Source: Bacteroidota bacterium (GTDB lineage Bacteria > Bacteroidota > Ignavibacteria > SZUA-365). Taken from it: a stretch of DNA of 64,000 nt. Position numbers and translations under genes: made by a program. The notes beneath the pieces are model-generated. The model was not told where the DNA came from. It saw only the letters and a program-made list of their open reading frames with translations, and did not search any database. The stretch lies in the NCBI GenBank assembly GCA_003246455.1, contig QKAF01000093.1, positions 1 through 64,000 of the forward strand, given 5' to 3'. This document shows, one piece after another, positions 22,983-33,019 of the stretch. Numbering within the stretch: the first letter of the stretch is position 1; each line of letters opens with the position of its first letter.

Positions 22983-25900
22983 TTAACGCATTCTGATGAA
23001 ACGTCTGCTGAGGGTTTCGGTTCCCGACTGCAGGGTATAGAAGTACACCCCTCCGGGAAGCTGCGACGTATCGAATGCGACCGCGTGCTCGCCGGCGCTC
23101 ACGGTGCCGTGCAGCGGCACGGCAATTTCGATCCCGGCGCTGTTGTACACGCGGAGCATGACCGTCTCGCGACGGGAGAGCGTGAACGGCAGCATGACGA
23201 TCGAAGCGGCCGGGTTCGGCCAGGCGGCCTGCAGAAGCATGCTCTGCGGCAGACTCCCCGGTACGGACACGGCAAGCAGCGGATTCCCGCGGAGCGCCTG
23301 GACAATGCCGGATTTCGAGACGACCCAGCCGGTGAGAGTGTCGGCGAACACTGCGTCCTGCACGGAACCCGACGGCGCAAGCACGGTCTTCTTCCATGAG
23401 GTGCCGAGGTCGCCGCTGACCCAGGCGCTCTCGTCGTTCACGATCCAGACGACATCCGACCCGTCGAAACTCTGCACGTCCGCGTTCCGGCTCCCGCTCA
23501 TGGGATAGAAAGCGGCGCGCCAGCTCTCCCCGCCATTGATCGATCGGCGCACGAACCCGGTGACATCGTCGACACAGAAGCCCCGCTCCTGCGTACCGAA
23601 GGAAATCGCGGCGACATTCTGCGCAGAGACCTTCGCTTCGACCCAGCTCCTGCCTCCGTCCGTCGTGCGGAAAATCGACGCGTCGGCAGGATCCGAGCCC
23701 GCGGTATTCGACGAGGCGAACCAGCCGTGCGACTCGTCGATGAAGGTGAGGGTATTGTCGATGGGGAAACGCGCGGGCACCTGTGCTGCCTGTTTTTCCC
23801 AGGTCATGCCGCCGTCGGCCGTGAGATACACATCCGCCACGGACAGTTTGGCCGGATCCGGCGTGATCGCGATGCCGTGCTGCTCATCGTGGAAATAGAG
23901 GTTCCCGTAGCGCTCGTTGACGGTGGAAAGCAGGATTTCCCAGTTCTGTCCGCCGTCGACGGTTTTCATGATATGCCCGCTGCGTGTCCCGACCACGGCC
24001 CGGTCGCTGTCGAACGCGTGAATATCGAGCACCTGGGCATTGATCCCGGGGAGCGCCTGGTGCGTCCATGTCAGACCGCCGTCGGTGGACCGCGAGACGA
24101 GAGCGCTGTCGCGGCCCAGCCACAGCGTCGCGGGCGGGCCATAGGCCATCACGTTGACCGCAGTCGACATCGGCTGGGGCTGGACGATCTGCCAGTCGGC
24201 GGAGGAGCCGCCGCGTACGGTCAGGGAAAACTGCTGCGTCACGCTGCCATGCGCGTTCCAGGCCTCCAGGGTGAAGTCCGCGGAAAGTCCGGCGGCCGGC
24301 CAGCGGACGAAACCCAGCACCGTATCGACGTCGGCACCCGCAGGGGCGGCGATCAGCCGGAAGCGCGCTTCGGGTGACGCATCAACCACCGGGGCATAGA
24401 AAAACAGCTGCCCGGCATCAAGGGTATCCGGGGGCGGGACGGTGGCAAATACGGGCGGGTGCGCCGCGGGAGAGGCCCACTGCAGATCATAGATCCCGCG
24501 GCCGTGCGTGAATGCGCGCAGCGTTCCGGTACGCGCGCTGAATGCGAACCGCTGCACGGAAATGGCGGGCATGCCCGTACCGAGCCGCTGCCAGCTGAGG
24601 CCTTCGTCCGCGGAGATGAACGCTCCGAGATCCGTCCCGAGGATAATTTTCCCGTCCAGTTCGATCAGGTCGTTCACCGGGATGTCGGGCAGGTCGGCGT
24701 TGATGCTCGCCCAGGTCACGCCCGTGTCGAGACTCCGCCACACCTTGTCGATACCGTAGCGACTGAACGTGGCATAGAAGATTCCCGCCCGGAAGCTGTG
24801 AACGGAACTGCAGTATCCCTGCGGAAGCGCGCCCGTTTCCACCACGGTCCAGCTTTCCCCGGCGTCGCGGGAGATCGCGACACCGCCGCCGGCACCGCCG
24901 CCCATGACGATGCTGCCGTCATACGGAGCTACCGCAAGCGATGAGATGTAGTAGCAGCCGCCGGAGGTCGGCACGAGGCAGCTGTTCTTCATCACCCAGT
25001 CCTGCCCGCCATTCGTGGATTTGTACAGCCGCGACGTGCCGAGATACATCAGCTCGGGATTGTTCTGGTCCATTGCGAAATCGATGTAGAAAAGGGAGCG
25101 GTCGAGCCCGAGCCCCCGCTGGGCTTTCGTCCAGGTGGCGCCGAAATCATCCGAACGATAGAACTTCAGCGTCTCCTTCGTGGTGTACATGGTCTGCGGC
25201 CGTACGGGATTGATGGCACCATTCCCTCCGTCGCCGTACAGCGCCAGGTCGAAATCCGGACCGTCGCCCGACAGCAGCGTCCCGTTGTCCTGCGTGCCGC
25301 CGAACAGGACGGCGTCGCTCGACGGATGCATCGCGCCCCCGATGAACTGCGTGATCGACAGCCCGTATCCGCGCTTTTCCCAGGACGCCCCGTCGCCGCC
25401 GCCGACGAAAAATCCGCCGTCGTTTCCGAGATACACCACCGAAGGATCCTGGAGGTTGAATGCGATCGCGTGCTGATCGACGTGAACGATGCCGCCGTAG
25501 CCCTGGTCAGGGACGCGCGTCCAGCTCGTCCCCCCGTCGGTGGTGACGATGATTTTCACTCCGCCGGCGTACACGATGTCGGGATTCGTCGGATGGACGC
25601 CCATGATATTGTCGTACCAGCCCTGTGACGCCATGTAGTCGAACGGAACCTCCAGCTTCTGCCATCGCGCGCCGCCGTCGGTGGTCTTGAACACCCCCAG
25701 CAGCGGGGTGAGGTCATTGCCCGTGATGTCGGAGACGCCGATATAGAGCACGTCCGGCTCCGCGTCGCAGATGCCGATGCTCGTGCGGCCCATCAGCGAA
25801 TCCGTGATCCCCACATCGAGCTTGAACCAGCTGTCTCCACCATCGGTTGTCTTGTGCATGCCGTAGCGCGGCGCGGTTCCCCCGCCGAAGACGGCGCTCG

Positions 25901-26708
25901 AGTGCGTATAGAGCACGGAGGGATTCTGCGGATTGATGACGATGTCGGACATGCGCCCGGTGAGGACGAGCGACCAGGTCGCGCCCGCGTCCCGGCTGCG
26001 GTAGATGCCGATGCTGTCAGCGCTGCGTACCCCGTCGGGGATCGCTGCGTACAGTGTCGCCGGATTGGCGGGATCGATGACCAGATCGCTCGCGCGAGCG
26101 AAGGGCGGCAGCGTCCCCTGCCCGATCTCGAACCAGGTGGAGCCGCCATCCGTGCTTTTGAACATCCCGCCGCCGTCAAAGGTCCGCTGCGCGTAGCTTG
26201 CCTCGCCCGTTCCCGCGTACACGACGTTCGTGTCCACCGGGTCTATGGCGATGGCGCCCAGAGCCTGCGTGGGCAGGTCGTCCGATACCGCTTCCCAGTG
26301 GTATCCGGCGTCATAACTGCGCCAGATGCCGCCGCCCGCGGCGCCGATGAAAATGGTTTCGGCATTCAGCGGATTGACCGCCACGGTGATGATGCGGCCA
26401 CCGATATTCACCGGCCCTCTGTTGACCCAGGTCATGGCAGTCTGCATCCCGCCCTTCCCGGAAGGCGCGAAAAGCGGAAGCGATTCCTGCGCTTCGCGCC
26501 ATGCACGGACACGGGCCCCTTCGGGAATGCTTCCACCCGGATACGTCACCCTGTCGTAGAAATACCGCGCGCGCATGTCGGGATTCGACAGCGGCGGAGC
26601 ATTCTGCGGTTGGTCGTTCGGACGCGCGATCATCGGGTCCTGCTGCGCAACGGCATCCTGAATTGCCAGCACAGCGATACAGAGGAACAGAATGGGATAT
26701 CGACGCAT
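22983..26708 (-). CDS. Giant secreted BNR/ASP-box (sortilin-like) protein with T9SS-type C-terminal domain, copy 1
   Basis: 1241 residues with a signal peptide (FLCIAVLAIQDAVAQ). Many ASP-box/BNR repeats (SxDGGxTW forms: STDGGSTWFEIG, TTDGGARWQKL, SADEGLSWQRL, STDGGLTWTH) predict one or two beta-propellers of the sortilin/exo-sialidase-like type. Near residue 750 lies a putative Ig-like (He_PIG-like) domain that splits the two propeller regions. The C-terminus is a type A sorting domain (WPNP ... LRVYNSAGIEIAV ... GGVYFYTLQSGTETLSRRFIRMR). No catalytic residues can be assigned, so binding rather than hydrolysis is the safer guess. Adjacent to its paralogue with an 8-base gap. Confidence 0.85.
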   Translation of the reverse strand: MRRYPILFLCIAVLAIQDAVAQQDPMIARPNDQPQNAPPLSNPDMRARYFYDRVTYPGGSIPEGARVRAWREAQESLPLFAPSGKGGMQTAMTWVNRGPVNIGGRIITVAVNPLNAETIFIGAAGGGIWRSYDAGYHWEAVSDDLPTQALGAIAIDPVDTNVVYAGTGEASYAQRTFDGGGMFKSTDGGSTWFEIGQGTLPPFARASDLVIDPANPATLYAAIPDGVRSADSIGIYRSRDAGATWSLVLTGRMSDIVINPQNPSVLYTHSSAVFGGGTAPRYGMHKTTDGGDSWFKLDVGITDSLMGRTSIGICDAEPDVLYIGVSDITGNDLTPLLGVFKTTDGGARWQKLEVPFDYMASQGWYDNIMGVHPTNPDIVYAGGVKIIVTTDGGTSWTRVPDQGYGGIVHVDQHAIAFNLQDPSVVYLGNDGGFFVGGGDGASWEKRGYGLSITQFIGGAMHPSSDAVLFGGTQDNGTLLSGDGPDFDLALYGDGGNGAINPVRPQTMYTTKETLKFYRSDDFGATWTKAQRGLGLDRSLFYIDFAMDQNNPELMYLGTSRLYKSTNGGQDWVMKNSCLVPTSGGCYYISSLAVAPYDGSIVMGGGAGGGVAISRDAGESWTVVETGALPQGYCSSVHSFRAGIFYATFSRYGIDKVWRSLDTGVTWASINADLPDIPVNDLIELDGKIILGTDLGAFISADEGLSWQRLGTGMPAISVQRFAFSARTGTLRAFTHGRGIYDLQWASPAAHPPVFATVPPPDTLDAGQLFFYAPVVDASPEARFRLIAAPAGADVDTVLGFVRWPAAGLSADFTLEAWNAHGSVTQQFSLTVRGGSSADWQIVQPQPMSTAVNVMAYGPPATLWLGRDSALVSRSTDGGLTWTHQALPGINAQVLDIHAFDSDRAVVGTRSGHIMKTVDGGQNWEILLSTVNERYGNLYFHDEQHGIAITPDPAKLSVADVYLTADGGMTWEKQAAQVPARFPIDNTLTFIDESHGWFASSNTAGSDPADASIFRTTDGGRSWVEAKVSAQNVAAISFGTQERGFCVDDVTGFVRRSINGGESWRAAFYPMSGSRNADVQSFDGSDVVWIVNDESAWVSGDLGTSWKKTVLAPSGSVQDAVFADTLTGWVVSKSGIVQALRGNPLLAVSVPGSLPQSMLLQAAWPNPAASIVMLPFTLSRRETVMLRVYNSAGIEIAVPLHGTVSAGEHAVAFDTSQLPGGVYFYTLQSGTETLSRRFIRMR

Positions 26709-26716
26709 GCGTTCTC

Positions 26717-29700
26717 CTATCGGGCGATGACAATGCGCCGGGTCACCGCCTGGAGACCGCTGCGCAGGGTGATGAAATACACGCCATTGCTGAAGGCGCG
26801 CGGATCCCAGCTGGTGAAATGATCACCCGCTTCCGTGTGGCCGTCCACCAGGGTCGCCAGCTCCTGTCCGGCGGCATTATGAACGGTCAGCTTCACCGTC
26901 GCGGGACGGGCGGTGGTGAACGGGATCATCACGCCCTCGGTTCCGTCATGGACCGGATTCGGCCAGGAAGCCCCCAGCGTCAGTTCCTGCGCCGCCGCCG
27001 GCGCTTTCACGCCGGTCACGAACGGATTCCCGATCTGCTTCTCGACGATACCGTTTTTCGTCACGGCCCAGCCGGTCAGTGAATCGGCGAACACCATTCC
27101 CAGCATTCTTCCGGCCGGAACCAGCGTCGTCTTCGTCCAGTTTGCACCGTCGTCCCGGCTCACCCAGGCGTATTCATCGCTGAGCACCCAGACCGCGCGG
27201 CTGACCGGATCGGCATAGAGGCCGACCAGGCGCTCTCCGTTCATGGGGTAGAAGGCCGACAGCCATCGCGCCCCCCCGCTGACGGTGCGTCGGATGTGCT
27301 GCGAAACGTCGTCCACGAACCATCCCTTCATCGGATCGACGAAGGCGATATCGGACACGAAGTCGATATCCGTTCCGGCGCCTTTCTCTTCCCAGGTCAC
27401 GCCGCCGTCCACGGTGCGGAAAATGCTTGCGTCGCCCTGGTCGTAATAGTTGGACGACGCGAACCAGCCGTTCTGGCCGTCGATGAACTGCATCGTGTTG
27501 TAGAGGGGAATCCTGGCGTTGAGACGCTGCGGAGCGTGCGTCCAGGTTTCGCCGCCGTCGCTCGTCAGGAAGACGTCCGCGCTGTCATTGGCACCCTGGC
27601 TCACGGTGATGCCGCGGCTCTGGTCCCAGAAGTGAATATTGCCGAAGCGCGAATCGATCCCGTACAGCTTGTCGCTCCAGGTTGCACCGCCGTCGACGGT
27701 CTTCCAGACATGTCCGCTTCCCGTGTTCATCAGGCTCTGCGGACCGCCCGTGCCGACGAAGGCATGGTCGCGGTCGAAAGCGAACACGGAGATGACGGAA
27801 ACATCGGTGTTCGGGAGCTGCATGTGCGTCCAGGTGCGGCCGTCATCGACTGAACGCGAAATCCGCGCCGTATCCCGGGCGAGCCAGAGCGAACGGTCGG
27901 CCGCCACGAAAATATGGTTGACGTGCGCATCCATGCGATCGCGCTGAACGATTTCCCATTCCGTGGAAACGACGTCCGCCGTCTGCAGCGTGAAGGTCTG
28001 CATTCCGCTTCCGGCCGCGTTCGTCGCCTCGATGGTGAAGCGCGCCAGCAGGTCGCCGCCTGACCACCGCACGGTGCCCAGCACCGGATCGACGGTCGCG
28101 CCCTGCGGACCTTCCACCAGCTGGAATGTCGGGCGCGGCCAGGCTTTCACGACCGGCGCGTAGACGTACGGCTGGAACATGTGCAGGGTGGCCGTGTCGG
28201 GACGGGAAACGAACACCGGCTGCTGCTGGACGGGCTCCCGCCATTGCAGATCGTAATTTCCGCGTCCGTGGGTGATGGCCCGCAGCACGCCGGTTTCCTC
28301 CTGGAACAGCAGCCGCTGCACGGAAATCGCCGGCATGCCCGTACCGAGGCGCTGCCAGTTCATACCGTCGTTTTCGCTCACGAAGGCGCCGAGATCGGTG
28401 CCGACAACCAGCTTCCCGTCGATCACGGCGATGTCGTTGACCGGGATGTCGGGCAGATCCCCGGTGATATCCGTCCAGTTCCGCGCGTAATCGGTGGATT
28501 TCCAGACTTTCGGAGACCCGTACGCGCTGAAGGTGGCATACATCACACCGGGTTCCCAGGTCCGGAACGCGGTGCAGGTCGCGCGCGGGAGCTGGCCGTT
28601 CGTCAGCTGCCAGGTGCTGCCCGCGTCGTAGGAAACGCTCGTCTGTTCCGGCGCCGCGGCCAGGATGATCCGGTTGTCATACGGCGCGATACTCACGGCC
28701 GTCACGTAATAGCAGGATCCTCCCCCCGTGGGAAACGCGCAGGTATTGAGCTGAAGCCAGGAATTTCCGCCGTTGGTGCTCTTGTACATCCGGTACGTGC
28801 CGAGGTAGAGAACGTTCGGATCATCCTTGTCCAGGGCGTAAGCGATGTAGAAGAGCGACCCCTCGTTCGGCAGTGTCCCCTGCGCCCAGGTCCAGGTCTC
28901 ACCGAAATCTTCCGAACGCCATAATTTCAGCCGCTCCTGCGTGGTGTACATGACGTTCGGCGTGGTGGGATGGATGTAGCCGTGGCCGCCGTCGCCGTAG
29001 AGAGAGAGGTTGAATTTCGGCCCTTCGTCCGAGACCAGGGTGCCGTTGTCCTGCGTTCCGCCGAAAATGAACGCGTCGTTTCCGGGGTACATGTCGCCGC
29101 CGATGAACTGGGTTATCGAGAGTCCGATATCGCGTTTATCGAGCGTCTTTCCCTGGTCGGTCAGCAGGAAGAGCCCGCCGTCGTTCCCGACGTACACGCG
29201 GTCGGGATTCAGCGGATCGAATTCGATTTCATGCTGATCGACATGCAGAATGCCGCCGGCCAGCTGATCGGCGATGCGCTCCCAAGTCTGTCCGCCGTCA
29301 CCCGAACGGATGAGCTTCACGCCCCCGGCGTACACGATGTCGGGATTGGACGGATCCACGCCGACGATGTTGTCGAACCAGCCCTGTGCCACCATGTAGT
29401 CGAAGGGAATCGGCAGCTGCTTCCAGCTCGCGCCGGCATCCGTCGTCTTGAACACGCCCTTCAGGGGGGTGCGCCCGGCGCCGGTCACTTCCGAAACGCC
29501 CAGATACAGCACGTCCGGCTGCGAGGCGCAGATGCCGATGCCGGTGCGCCCGATCAGCGAATCGGTCACGCCGATGTCGAGCTTCGTCCAGTTGTCACCG
29601 CCGTCGGTGGTCTTGAACACGCCGTAGCGGGGGGCGGTATACGCGCCGATAACCTTGCTCGACACCGTGTAGAGGATGTCGGGATTCTGCGGATTGATCA

Positions 29701-30454
29701 CGATGTCGGTGGTGCGTGCGGGAAGCACCAGTTCCCAGTTCGCCCCGCCGTCTTTCGAACGCCAGATGCCGTTGATGGTTTCATCGGCGAGGCCGTAGGG
29801 AACCGCGACATAGAGAATGTCCGGCTGCCGAGGATTGATCGCCATGTCGGAGATGCGCGCATACGGCAGCGTGCTTTCCCCGACCTGAGCCCAGCTTTCG
29901 CCCGAGTCGGTGCTCTTGAACATCCCCGCCCCGGCGAAGGAGTATCCCCCGAAGCTCGCGTCTCCCGTGCCCGCATACACGATGCTGGTGTCGACCGGAT
30001 TGATGACGATCGATCCCATCGACTGCGTCGGGAAGTCATCCGACACCGAACGCCAGCTCAGCCCGCCGTCCCAGCTGCGCCAGACACCGCCGTCCGCGGC
30101 GCCGACAAACATGGTCATGGGATTCAGGGGATTGATCGCCAGCGCGAAGATGCGGCCGCCGATGTTGTCGGGGCCGACATTCCGCCACTCCGTGGCAGTG
30201 GTGCCTTTCCCGAACGGGGCAAACAGCGGCAGTTTCCGCGCCTGATCGAACGCACGCGCCTGCGCTCCGGCGGGCACGTGTTCATTCGGCCACGTCACGC
30301 GGTCATGAAAATACTCGTAACGCGCTTCCGCATTGCTTTTCGACCGCTGCGTCACCTCGTCCCCCGGGCGGTAGATCAGCGGATCCTGGGCTGCTGCCTG
30401 AAACAGACCTGCGAAAAAAACGGCGAGAATGAAAAAAGAAGTGCCAATGCGCAT
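26717..30454 (-). CDS. Giant secreted BNR/ASP-box (sortilin-like) protein with T9SS-type C-terminal domain, copy 2
   Basis: 1245 residues with the same layout as the next gene: signal (FILAVFFAGLFQAAAQ), a conserved start region (RYEYFHDRVTWPNEHVPAGA), ASP-box repeats (STDSGESWAQVG, TTDGGDNWTKLD, SENDGMNWQRLG), a central He_PIG-like domain, a second propeller region and a type A sorting tail (WPNP ... TVHNAAGQELATL ... NGVYFITLRSGLQAVTRRIVIAR). Long blocks are nearly identical with copy 1 (DLPDIPVNDLIELDGK against DLPDIPVNDIAVIDGK), so the pair arose by tandem duplication. ATG 30454 has a GAGG site and lies behind the promoter at 30527-30555. Confidence 0.86.
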   Translation of the reverse strand: MRIGTSFFILAVFFAGLFQAAAQDPLIYRPGDEVTQRSKSNAEARYEYFHDRVTWPNEHVPAGAQARAFDQARKLPLFAPFGKGTTATEWRNVGPDNIGGRIFALAINPLNPMTMFVGAADGGVWRSWDGGLSWRSVSDDFPTQSMGSIVINPVDTSIVYAGTGDASFGGYSFAGAGMFKSTDSGESWAQVGESTLPYARISDMAINPRQPDILYVAVPYGLADETINGIWRSKDGGANWELVLPARTTDIVINPQNPDILYTVSSKVIGAYTAPRYGVFKTTDGGDNWTKLDIGVTDSLIGRTGIGICASQPDVLYLGVSEVTGAGRTPLKGVFKTTDAGASWKQLPIPFDYMVAQGWFDNIVGVDPSNPDIVYAGGVKLIRSGDGGQTWERIADQLAGGILHVDQHEIEFDPLNPDRVYVGNDGGLFLLTDQGKTLDKRDIGLSITQFIGGDMYPGNDAFIFGGTQDNGTLVSDEGPKFNLSLYGDGGHGYIHPTTPNVMYTTQERLKLWRSEDFGETWTWAQGTLPNEGSLFYIAYALDKDDPNVLYLGTYRMYKSTNGGNSWLQLNTCAFPTGGGSCYYVTAVSIAPYDNRIILAAAPEQTSVSYDAGSTWQLTNGQLPRATCTAFRTWEPGVMYATFSAYGSPKVWKSTDYARNWTDITGDLPDIPVNDIAVIDGKLVVGTDLGAFVSENDGMNWQRLGTGMPAISVQRLLFQEETGVLRAITHGRGNYDLQWREPVQQQPVFVSRPDTATLHMFQPYVYAPVVKAWPRPTFQLVEGPQGATVDPVLGTVRWSGGDLLARFTIEATNAAGSGMQTFTLQTADVVSTEWEIVQRDRMDAHVNHIFVAADRSLWLARDTARISRSVDDGRTWTHMQLPNTDVSVISVFAFDRDHAFVGTGGPQSLMNTGSGHVWKTVDGGATWSDKLYGIDSRFGNIHFWDQSRGITVSQGANDSADVFLTSDGGETWTHAPQRLNARIPLYNTMQFIDGQNGWFASSNYYDQGDASIFRTVDGGVTWEEKGAGTDIDFVSDIAFVDPMKGWFVDDVSQHIRRTVSGGARWLSAFYPMNGERLVGLYADPVSRAVWVLSDEYAWVSRDDGANWTKTTLVPAGRMLGMVFADSLTGWAVTKNGIVEKQIGNPFVTGVKAPAAAQELTLGASWPNPVHDGTEGVMIPFTTARPATVKLTVHNAAGQELATLVDGHTEAGDHFTSWDPRAFSNGVYFITLRSGLQAVTRRIVIAR

Positions 30455-30526
30455 AACGACCTCATGCTCTGTCTGCGTGCTGGGGAATTCGGAAATGATA
30501 CAGCGTGAAACGTGCCTATCAAAGAA

Positions 30527-30555
30527 AAACTACGATGACGGGGGGCGAATGTCAA
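30527..30555 (-). promoter_or_regulatory. Promoter of the giant BNR operon
   Basis: Minus strand: TTGACA (30555-30550), 17-base spacer, TAGTTT (30532-30527). The -35 block TTGACATTCG is identical to that before the beta-barrel gene. Confidence 0.65.
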
Positions 30556-30586
30556 TGAAGATCGAAACGGGTGCTATATTGAAAGC

Positions 30587-30982
30587 ATGAACGAGCAGCT
30601 TTTCGCCCTCCTGCGCAGCACGCACCGCATCGCGGTGGTGGGACTCTCCGATCAGCCCTGGCGCACCAGTTACCAGATCGCGCTCACCCTGCAGACCTAC
30701 GGCTACACCATTCTGCCGGTAAACCCGAACATCGAGGCGTGGAACGGCGTCACGGCATGGCCTGATCTGAGGAGCGTTCCCGGACCGATCGATCTCGTGA
30801 ACGTCTTCCGGCGCTCGGAATTCGTTTCCGAAATCGTCGATCAGGCGATCGCGGCCGGCGCGCGGGCGATCTGGACGCAGTCAGGGATCTGGGACTGGAA
30901 AGCGGGAGAGCGGGCGGAAAAAGCGGGACTGCACGTCGTGATGGACCGCTGCATCGCGGTCGAACTCGCGTGCATGCGGTAA
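30587..30982 (+). CDS. CoA-binding domain protein (YccU-like)
   Basis: 131 residues forming one Rossmann CoA-binding domain: IAVVGLSDQPWRTSYQIALTL, GYTILPVNPN, DLVNVFRRSEFVSEIVDQAI, GARAIWTQSGI and VVMDRCIAVE (the conserved late Asp-Arg-Cys). It probably binds CoA or a related nucleotide; no reaction is established for the family. A TATATT hexamer ends 7 bases before the ATG with no clear ribosome site, so the mRNA may be leaderless. It is convergent with the small CPXCG gene. Confidence 0.92.
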   Translation: MNEQLFALLRSTHRIAVVGLSDQPWRTSYQIALTLQTYGYTILPVNPNIEAWNGVTAWPDLRSVPGPIDLVNVFRRSEFVSEIVDQAIAAGARAIWTQSGIWDWKAGERAEKAGLHVVMDRCIAVELACMR

Positions 30983-31014
30983 TCCTCCCCGCTGTTCCCT
31001 CTCTTCCCGGCGAT

Positions 31015-31197
31015 CTAACCTTCGGCTTCGTTTTCGACAGCTACCTGCCGTGTATCGATGTCGATCTGCACATGGATGGTGTTGGGGCGGCAGCAGACCT
31101 GGCAGTCTTCAACGTACACCTGATCCTCGCCTGCGGAAATATCCACATCGATCTCGTTGATTTCGAAGCACCAGGCACAGCGAAAAGTCTTTCGCAT
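31015..31197 (-). CDS. CPXCG-motif small cysteine-rich protein
   Basis: 60 residues: CAWCFEINEIDVDISAGEDQ, VYVEDCQVCCRPN and IHVQIDID match the small zinc-ribbon-like family annotated as CPXCG cysteine-rich proteins. The first pair reads CAWC instead of CPxC; the second keeps CQVCCRPN. Four or five cysteines suggest one metal site. TAGGAGGAG precedes the ATG and a near-consensus promoter lies upstream. Function unknown. Confidence 0.88.
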   Translation of the reverse strand: MRKTFRCAWCFEINEIDVDISAGEDQVYVEDCQVCCRPNTIHVQIDIDTRQVAVENEAEG

Positions 31198-31228
31198 GGC
31201 ACTCCTCCTATGTCAGCGGTGTGCGTAT

Positions 31229-31257
31229 AAACTACTCCCGGGGAAACGCATTGTCAA
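31229..31257 (-). promoter_or_regulatory. Promoter of the CPXCG gene
   Basis: Minus strand: TTGACA (31257-31252), 17-base spacer, TAGTTT (31234-31229); predicted start about 25 bases before the ATG. Confidence 0.68.
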
Positions 31258-31276
31258 GCCGAAACGGACGGCGTCG

Positions 31277-32965
31277 CTATTCCTTCAGACTCTTTTCGTA
31301 TTCCCCGGCATAGGTCTCGATCGCATCGAAGAACAGCTGCGCAAGATGCTCCTGCCCGTCGTTCGACGCGAGATATTTCTCTTCGCGGCTGTTGCTGAGA
31401 AAACCGCTCTCGATCAGCACACCGGGCATGGACGCCCCGACCAGCACGTAGAACCCCGCCTGCTTGACCCCTTTGCTCCCGATTTTCTTGCTGGCTTTCA
31501 CGCCGTCATGCAGCAGCTCGGCAAAGCGCTCGCTGTATTTCGCATACGCGCTGTGCGCCATGTTGATGAGGATGAAACTCTCGTTGTCCAGTTTCGCGTA
31601 GCGCGATTCGTAGTCCTTCTCGAGCTTGATGACCGAGTTCTCGAATTCCGCGATGCGTATCGCCTCCGCCGTGCGGCCCGGACGCAGGATGTACACTTCG
31701 AATCCCCTGGCGTTCGAGGGTTTCGCCTCGGTGGAATTGCAGTGAATGGAGATGAAGAGCTTGCCTTCGGCCGCGTTGGCGATCTGTCCGCGCTTGTCCA
31801 GCGGAATGAACGTGTCGTCTTTGCGTGTATAGATGACCTTCACCCCGGGCATGTTGCGCTCGATCAGCTTGCCGAGCTTGAGGGAAACGCCGAGCGTGAC
31901 GTTTTTCTCCTTGATGCCGCTCACGCCGATTGCACCGGGATCCTTGCCGCCGTGCCCGGCGTCGATGACGATACAGTCGAGCTTCCACTTCGACCGGTCG
32001 CCGTCCTGCCGCGCGGATTTGTCGGCGTTGAGCACCTTGCTGACATCCACTTTCCGGAACAGCGACACGAGCAGGTCGCCGGTGTTGACATCGCGGCTGA
32101 TCTTGTCGGAGGTGAAGCTGCTGTTGAGTTTGAAGGAAATGCGCGCGCTGCCCCCCAGCTGCTCGGCTTCCACCCCGGTGATCCCTTCCCCGTCGGTGGG
32201 TGTCTGCCGCAGTTCGTTCACATCGACCGTCGCCCCGGTGAGGGTCACGACCAGGCTGCCGTTCTTCAGTTCGCTGTCGAAGGTCTTGATCTGCTTGCGG
32301 GAGTGAATCCGTATCAGGGTGCCGTTTTTCCGCGTATCGACGCTGATGCGGCCGACATCGTAAGTCGAGACTTTCTCCACCGCGATTTCCCGCGGAGCGA
32401 GGTCGGCCGACCCCGCCGAGGTCACCGTATCCGTCCCGGAGTCCTCACGGGTCTCCGTCACGGAGGCGGCCGTTTCCGATCCCGTCGGGACGCCGGTCAC
32501 ACGCGCCGTGGGACTGCTGGTGACGGTGATGACCATCTCGCCTTTTCCCTGGTCGAGAAGCAGGCTCTTTCCCCAGGTTCTGCTGAGCAGCGGCAGAACC
32601 GACGCCAGCGGGAGATAATAGGCGGACTGCGTTCGCGTCACTTCGACCGGCAGCTGGTATACCTCGCTGATCGTGTTTTCCCTGTGGGCGAGCACGACGA
32701 CGAAGGGGTTCTTCGCCGAGAACTTCAGCCGATGGTCTCCGACGCGCACCTCGATTTTCTCGGACTCGGCGTTCTCGTACAGCGGAAGTCCCACGTTGCT
32801 GCTGAATTCATTGAGCGACGCGAAGAGCACGCCGTCGTGGACGAACGCGGGAATGGTGAACTTCCGGTTTCCGAACACGACGTGCAGGGACTGCGTATCC
32901 GCGTGTACCGGGGAGGACAGTGCCTGGAGAAGGAAAACCGCGAGAAGAATGCCAGCGAATCGCAT
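31277..32965 (-). CDS. N-acetylmuramoyl-L-alanine amidase (Amidase_3) with AMIN-type domain
   Basis: 562 residues from ATG 32965 (signal GILLAVFLLQALSSPVHA). The N-terminal region resembles copper-amine-oxidase-N-like domains (HVVFGNRKFTIPAF, YYLPLASVLPLLSRTWG). A Ser/Thr-rich linker and an AMIN-like beta domain (DVGRISVDTRKNGTLIRIHS) follow. The C-terminal zinc amidase has IVIDAGHGGKDPGA, SIHCNSTEAK and GVLIESGFLSN, giving the His-Glu-His zinc set and catalytic Glu. It cuts the amide bond between muramic acid and the stem peptide in the periplasm, probably during cell separation. Same strand as the phosphatase gene, 54 bases after it. Confidence 0.93.
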   Translation of the reverse strand: MRFAGILLAVFLLQALSSPVHADTQSLHVVFGNRKFTIPAFVHDGVLFASLNEFSSNVGLPLYENAESEKIEVRVGDHRLKFSAKNPFVVVLAHRENTISEVYQLPVEVTRTQSAYYLPLASVLPLLSRTWGKSLLLDQGKGEMVITVTSSPTARVTGVPTGSETAASVTETREDSGTDTVTSAGSADLAPREIAVEKVSTYDVGRISVDTRKNGTLIRIHSRKQIKTFDSELKNGSLVVTLTGATVDVNELRQTPTDGEGITGVEAEQLGGSARISFKLNSSFTSDKISRDVNTGDLLVSLFRKVDVSKVLNADKSARQDGDRSKWKLDCIVIDAGHGGKDPGAIGVSGIKEKNVTLGVSLKLGKLIERNMPGVKVIYTRKDDTFIPLDKRGQIANAAEGKLFISIHCNSTEAKPSNARGFEVYILRPGRTAEAIRIAEFENSVIKLEKDYESRYAKLDNESFILINMAHSAYAKYSERFAELLHDGVKASKKIGSKGVKQAGFYVLVGASMPGVLIESGFLSNSREEKYLASNDGQEHLAQLFFDAIETYAGEYEKSLKE

Positions 32966-33019
32966 AGGACCTGTGAGTCTGTTTGACACGATGTTCACCG
33001 AACGACTGCGCCCGGCGGA

